From Thermoleophilia bacterium (lineage in GTDB: Bacteria > Actinomycetota > Thermoleophilia > Gaiellales > Gaiellaceae): a DNA stretch of 7,438 nt. A program made the translations under genes and the position numbers. This document shows positions 5,625 through 7,438 of this stretch, one piece after another. The stretch spans positions 1 through 7,438 of the forward strand of contig JAICTB010000109.1 of NCBI GenBank assembly GCA_025936595.1. The letters are read 5' to 3'. The notes under the pieces are model-generated. The model saw only the letters and a program-made list of their open reading frames with translations, made no database searches and was not told where the DNA came from. Each line of letters begins with the position of its first letter. The stretch's first letter is position 1.

Positions 5625-6157
5625 CGGTCGCGCACCGCATCTACGCGCGCGCGCTGCACGAGGCGGCGCAGGAGGACGGGAAGGTCGAGGCCGTCCAGCA
5701 GCAGCTGCACGAGCTGCGCGGCGCTGTCTCATCCGTCGACGAGCTGCGCACGATGCTCGAGAACCCGGAGGTCGACACCCGCGTGAAGGCCGACGTGCTC
5801 GCACGCATCGCCGGCGGTGCTGACGAAGTCGTCGTCAACTTCCTCCGGCTCGTCGCCGAGAAGGGCCGAGCGGGAGAGCTCGAGGAGATCGTCGCCGAGC
5901 TCGACGCGCTCGTCGCGGCGGAGCAGCGGATCCTCGACGTCGAGCTGACGACCGCCACCGAGCTCTCCGACGTGGAGTTCGGCCGCATCCTCGGCCGTAT
6001 CGAGAGCGCGTCCGGCCGGAAGGTGCAGGCCTCGCGCAAGGTGGACACCGATTTGATCGGAGGGATCGTCCTCCAGGCCGGCTCCATGCGCCTCGACGCG
6101 AGCGTGCGCGGCCGCCTCGAACGACTTCGCCATGACCTGACGCACGCAAGGAGTTAG
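5621..6157 (+). CDS. atpH: ATP synthase F1 subunit delta, apparent ATA start
   Basis: Subunit delta caps F1 and joins it to the b stalk. Read from ATA 5621 the product is 178 residues, the usual length (E. coli 177). It begins AVAHRIYARAL after the initiator, the conserved first helix that packs on the alpha N-termini. The middle has FLRLVAEKGRAGELEEI, and the C-terminal domain has VDTDLIGG at 141-148 followed by a G-x-x-x-x-DASVRGRL segment. The frame contains no ATG, GTG or TTG between at least 5501 and the ATG at 5753. Starting at 5753 would remove 44 conserved N-terminal residues and leave no Shine-Dalgarno. ATA overlaps the atpF stop as ATAG, just as other genes in this operon overlap as GTGA. 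The gene identity is secure; the start codon is inferred. A base error at 5623 is possible but would need ATGG, which destroys the atpF stop. Confidence 0.9.
   Translation: MAVAHRIYARALHEAAQEDGKVEAVQQQLHELRGAVSSVDELRTMLENPEVDTRVKADVLARIAGGADEVVVNFLRLVAEKGRAGELEEIVAELDALVAAEQRILDVELTTATELSDVEFGRILGRIESASGRKVQASRKVDTDLIGGIVLQAGSMRLDASVRGRLERLRHDLTHARS
6148..6153 (+). promoter_or_regulatory. Shine-Dalgarno of atpA
   Basis: AAGGAG ends ten bases before the atpA ATG and lies inside the last codons of atpH. Spacing is slightly long but acceptable. Confidence 0.7.
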
Positions 6158-6163
6158 CCCAAC

Positions 6164-7438
<1,275 letters not shown>

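Noticed and set aside
5753..6157. atpH starting at its first ATG
   Set aside because: It would remove 44 residues including the conserved first helix and has no Shine-Dalgarno.

Overview
The window is an ordinary-looking, GC-rich bacterial chromosome segment. It carries the front part of a proton-translocating F-type ATP synthase operon and the conserved housekeeping genes that often sit upstream of it. Codon third positions are strongly G/C. The order glyA, upp, wecA-type transferase, small atpZ/atpI-like genes, then atpB-E-F-H-A combines two known neighbourhoods: glyA-upp before atp in Firmicutes, and a wecA/rfe-like gene plus a small AtpI-like gene before atpB in mycobacteria and relatives. 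With the high GC and frequent GTG starts, I infer an actinobacterial relative, possibly a deep branch such as Thermoleophilia. That placement comes from remembered gene order and composition, not from a search.

Layout. Positions 1-357 hold the 3' end of glyA (serine hydroxymethyltransferase). It overlaps by four bases with upp (uracil phosphoribosyltransferase, 354-980), and five bases later comes a polyprenyl-phosphate GlcNAc-1-phosphate transferase of the WecA/TagO type (986-2092). These three are co-directional and probably co-transcribed. A convergent gene on the minus strand (2020-3276) encodes a short CrtI/COG1233-like FAD oxidoreductase, and its 3' end overlaps the transferase by 73 bases. 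A 95-base divergent intergenic region (3277-3371) must hold the oxidoreductase's 5' signals and most likely the atp operon promoter. From 3372 to the right edge everything is on the plus strand: atpZ-like, atpI-like, atpB (a), atpE (c), atpF (b), atpH (delta) and a 3'-truncated atpA (alpha). Gamma, beta and epsilon presumably follow outside the window.

The atp genes are tightly coupled. Stop and start codons overlap at atpZ/atpI, atpI/atpB, atpE/atpF and atpF/atpH. Strong Shine-Dalgarno sequences precede atpE and atpA. There is no gene-free stretch longer than about 100 bases, and I saw no tRNA, rRNA, CRISPR array or mobile element.

The most notable observation is at atpH. The delta reading frame has no ATG, GTG or TTG where the family's N-terminus should begin. 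The only placement that gives the normal length, the conserved N-terminal helix and correct Shine-Dalgarno spacing is an ATA codon at 5621, overlapping the atpF stop as ATAG. Other points worth checking are the compact oxidoreductase, which appears to lack several family segments, the antisense overlap of the two convergent genes, a likely near-leaderless atp promoter, and a predicted signal peptide on subunit a. I did not find a convincing wholly new biological system here.
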